Shown here: positions 8,240 through 10,430 of the stretch, piece after piece
Numbering within the stretch: the first letter of the stretch is position 1
How the letters are laid out: every line of letters starts with the position of its first letter
From: Physocladia obscura
Taxonomy: Eukaryota; Chytridiomycota; Chytridiomycetes; Chytridiales; Chytriomycetaceae
Assembly: GCA_027596945.1 (NCBI GenBank)
Contig: JADGJH010001363.1
Span: forward strand, 1 to 10,430
Direction of reading: 5' to 3'
DNA length: 10,430 bases
The notes under the pieces: model-generated
Database searches by the model: none
Told to the model about the DNA's origin: nothing
What the model saw: the letters and a program-made list of their open reading frames with translations, nothing else
Made by a program: the position numbers and the translations under genes

Positions 8240-9322
8240 TCAAGCGTCTTGTTTGCTGGAAACGGGAGCTCTGGCACAGCAGTTACGGCGCATATGACGA
8301 GTGACACCGTCGCTCCTTCCAAAAGAAGCTCCGCACCCGTATTGGCACAAGAAATTGCGCACATCGCTGTGGGTTGATTCGTGACGAAATAGGTCTTGCT
8401 TGCGCAAGAAGGCACTGCTACAAATTTTGCAAATGTGGTCTCGTGGCCGGTTATCAAGGATTCCATTTGAAGTTGATTTTACAGCCTTACGCTTTGGCTT
8501 TCTTGATAACAGATCCACTATGGATTTCTCCGTAGTGACCATTATTTTAGTCTTTTGTGGTGCTTGTATTTGTTGCTGCTGCTGGTGTTTTTGCTGTGAC
8601 TCACGTTGTGGTTCTTGTTGCTTGGATGTATACTGATAATCTGGCTTGTGCTGGAATTCAAGGGGATCCAGAGTTGTTGTAAGCATTGAATTGCGGAGCA
8701 GCTGCGAATTAAGATCCTGAGGTGGAGATAGTGGCATCGTCGTGAAATGCGGGTTGAACAATGGCAATGGACTTGAGGAATAAAGTGGCACGGAAAACAA
8801 AGAGGCACCTAGGAACGCAGGTGAGTAGTTGCAAGAGGCAGTTGGCATGAAAGAAGCATGATCGGCAAGATCGCCTGGAATGAACTGGTTGAATATGTTG
8901 AAATTGTTGACTTGGTTAATAGGGGTATTGATTGAGTAGGATTCGGACGGAGACACTGGTGAGAAACGCATTTGTGCCTGCAAGTCTGGCGGAAGTTGTT
9001 GGTGCAAATCAAGCGAGACGGCTGAAGACCTGCGGCTCAACACACTCGGACTTGGACTTGGAAGTTGAAGTGTACTGAACTGACTCAAGACACTGAAGTC
9101 ACTCAAGGCACTCAAGCGGCCGCTGGCGGACAACAGAGCCATCTCTTCAATACTAACGGCTTCACCAAATATTGCTTCCGCAAGTTGTTCATCTTGCTGT
9201 TTGGAATCATTGCCCAGCTTATACGCGTGAAACTGCATGTTGTTGTCATGAAATTGGCGGATTTTATCTTGATGCGGACACTGCTGCTCACTCTGCTTGC
9301 CGTTCGATTGGAATACGTTCAT
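8240..9322 (-). CDS. C2H2-type zinc-finger transcription factor
   Basis: Intronless gene for a 360-residue protein that probably binds DNA in the nucleus. Two adjacent zinc fingers sit near the C-terminus. The first is canonical, C298-x2-C301-x12-H314-x3-H318. The second is C326-x3-C330-x12-H343-x4-C348, so its last ligand is Cys instead of His (Cys349 is next to it). The linker differs from the usual TGEKP. A basic cluster KPKRKAVK just before the fingers is a likely nuclear localisation signal. The rest is low-complexity: a Ser/Pro-rich middle with LPSPSPSVLSRRSS, and a Gln-rich stretch with QQKHQQQQQ, typical of activation regions. The start at 9322 is the only ATG at the head of the open frame, which extends upstream to about 9499 without ATG. 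A 5' exon is possible because a strong acceptor-like TTTCATTTCAG lies at 9378-9368. The target genes cannot be told from the sequence. Confidence 0.88.
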   Translation of the reverse strand: MNVFQSNGKQSEQQCPHQDKIRQFHDNNMQFHAYKLGNDSKQQDEQLAEAIFGEAVSIEEMALLSASGRLSALSDFSVLSQFSTLQLPSPSPSVLSRRSSAVSLDLHQQLPPDLQAQMRFSPVSPSESYSINTPINQVNNFNIFNQFIPGDLADHASFMPTASCNYSPAFLGASLFSVPLYSSSPLPLFNPHFTTMPLSPPQDLNSQLLRNSMLTTTLDPLEFQHKPDYQYTSKQQEPQRESQQKHQQQQQIQAPQKTKIMVTTEKSIVDLLSRKPKRKAVKSTSNGILDNRPRDHICKICSSAFLRKQDLFRHESTHSDVRNFLCQYGCGASFGRSDGVTRHMRRNCCARAPVSSKQDA

Positions 9323-9329
9323 TACGTAA
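9322..9329. promoter_or_regulatory. Palindrome TTACGTAA at the zinc-finger start
   Basis: TTACGTAA overlaps the first base of the start codon. It matches a known binding site of Yap-type bZIP factors. Its place inside or beside the start codon makes a promoter role uncertain, and an 8-base match can arise by chance. Confidence 0.25.
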
Positions 9330-9336
9330 GATATTT

Positions 9337-9405
9337 TTATCGAAAACCGGAAGCGTCTTTTTGGTGGCTGAAATGAAATGGTTGTGGGGAAATTTTTGAT
9401 TGCAT
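9337..9405 (-). other. Possible upstream ORF of the zinc-finger gene
   Basis: An ATG at 9405 opens a 22-codon frame ending in TAA at 9339-9337, 14 bases before the main start and in another frame. It matters only if the transcript begins upstream of 9405 and the acceptor-like site at 9369-9368 is not used. Confidence 0.3.
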
Positions 9406-10091
9406 GGAGATTGTCTTTTGCACCCACAAAATGTGAGATGATGACGTTATTAAGAGACCTGTGAATCGAGTACGTCGGGACTACATACTTATGTCTCAAC
9501 CAAAAATGTTGCGCAGTATGTCAGATCCTGTCCTCAACACTAAATGAAGGATATTGAAATTTTAAAAATAAAAAAAGTCACAACAACTTAAAGATAGTCG
9601 TAAATCAGATCCACCTGGAGAGACTCATTTGACAGCTGTATGATTTTCATACATTTCAATCAAGTTTTTGATGCAGAAAACAGGGATAGCTCATAAACCA
9701 CTGAAATAAAAATTGATTAAAAAACTTCGAAAAAGTGATTATTTTTCCTGCAGTTCATTTTGTATAATATATGGGAATTTAATAGTAAAAAAAAGGCGGG
9801 GGGAGGCAGGAGAAGTGCAACTAACAATTTAAATCATCGGGTGAAAGGAAAAAGAAAACAAGAGGAATTTTTACGAATTAGGGGTTGGAATGTTAGAGTT
9901 TGACGCAAAAGGACAGACTGTAAACTTGAATGGATGGTGACGCGAAACGACGGAAATGGCAATGCAGAGGCTTATCGGGGAAAATCACAGTGCAAAGATT
10001 AATTGTGCCTCTTAAACAAGGCTTGGAATACCGAAACCTTCCTGCCTGGTAAAGCCTCTCCGAAGTTCGAGGCTAAAAAGAGGGAACAAGT

Positions 10092-10140
10092 ATGATGACG
10101 CCGACTATAAGCACTCCGTCATGTATATCGGCAAGCAAAG
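10092..10140 (+). CDS. Possible first coding exon of a gene cut by the window edge
   Basis: ATGATGACG opens a frame of 16 codons plus one base that ends at a good donor (GTAAGA at 10141-10146). An acceptor CAG ends at 10257 and is preceded by a CTAAC branch-like element at 10221-10225. Joining the two keeps the frame open (DSLINAALTV...) up to a poly-T tract. The sequence is too short to name a product, and it could be chance. Confidence 0.22.
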
Positions 10141-10430
10141 GTAAGATTTTCCTCGTTTACTTGAAACAATAATGACCACAAAAAGACTCCGGGTCGCTCG
10201 TTATCACGACTATATGCTGCCTAACATTGCATGACATCGTTTTATGCCACATCACAGATTCACTTATCAATGCCGCACTAACCGTGCAATGCACACACCG
10301 CTTTTCTTTTTTTTTTTTTTTTTTTGATGTTGGTTTGGTTGTTTTGTTTTAATTTTTTTTTTGGCAAATTTTTTATTTCAATTTATATTTTAAATTTGGT
10401 ATGAAACAAAAAAATTATAAGATTGGGTAA

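Larger units (their letters stand above)
9323..10430. other. Right flank, mostly non-coding
   Basis: The first 200-300 bases should hold the promoter and 5' UTR of the zinc-finger gene. From about 9500 to 10090 I see no gene and no long open frame on either strand. Short inverted repeats (AGCCTC/GAGGCT at 10053-10058 and 10069-10074) occur without a recognisable RNA fold. The end may contain the start of a plus-strand gene (10092 onward) and T-rich tracts, including T19 at 10307-10325. Confidence 0.5.

Noticed and set aside
9438..9447. TGACGT as a CRE-like site upstream of the zinc-finger gene
   Set aside because: It is a six-base half site that is expected by chance and has no second half or nearby partner.
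10019..10074. Short inverted repeats (AGGCTT/AAGCCT and AGCCTC/GAGGCT) as a possible structured RNA
   Set aside because: Stems are only six base pairs with a ten-base loop, the alternatives compete, and nothing matches a tRNA, 5S rRNA, snRNA or snoRNA layout.
10092..10098. ATGATGA as a box C of a C/D snoRNA
   Set aside because: No CUGA box D follows at a suitable distance and no terminal stem is visible. The same holds for ATGATGA at 9438-9444.

Overview
The window is nuclear DNA of a eukaryote, most likely a fungus. The evidence is short spliceosomal introns (54-99 nt) inside clear protein genes, AATAAA-type 3' signals, AT-rich spacers, and a gene set that includes an FCY2-type purine/cytosine permease, RER1 and a TCF25/Rqc1 homologue. 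The protein sequences are divergent from those I know of in model yeasts and moulds. An early-diverging lineage such as a chytrid is a reasonable guess but is not shown by the sequence. I see no rRNA, tRNA, snRNA, transposon, CRISPR or virus-derived sequence.

Layout: bases 1-1343 are AT-rich and hold no certain gene. A minus-strand open stretch ending at 497 reads like the last exon of a small, possibly secreted, unrecognised protein. Bases 1344-3031 (+) are a four-exon NCS1 permease gene. Bases 3417-4658 (+) are an intronless FAD/NAD(P)-binding oxidoreductase gene. Bases 5764-4878 (-) are RER1 in five exons. Bases 5809-7986 (+) are the TCF25/Rqc1 homologue in four exons, head-to-head with RER1 and only 44 bases away, start codon to start codon. 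Bases 9322-8240 (-) are an intronless zinc-finger transcription factor gene, convergent with TCF25. Bases 9323-10430 are mostly non-coding and may contain the first exon of a gene running off the right edge.

The genes do not form a pathway. They are housekeeping or general functions: nucleobase uptake at the plasma membrane, a flavoenzyme, return of ER membrane proteins from the Golgi, ribosome-associated quality control, and a transcription regulator. I found no convincing novel system. The points most worth a second look are the very tight RER1/TCF25 shared promoter, two unusual introns in TCF25 (one GC-AG, one 57-nt and stop-free in frame), and the unassigned minus-strand exon near the left end.
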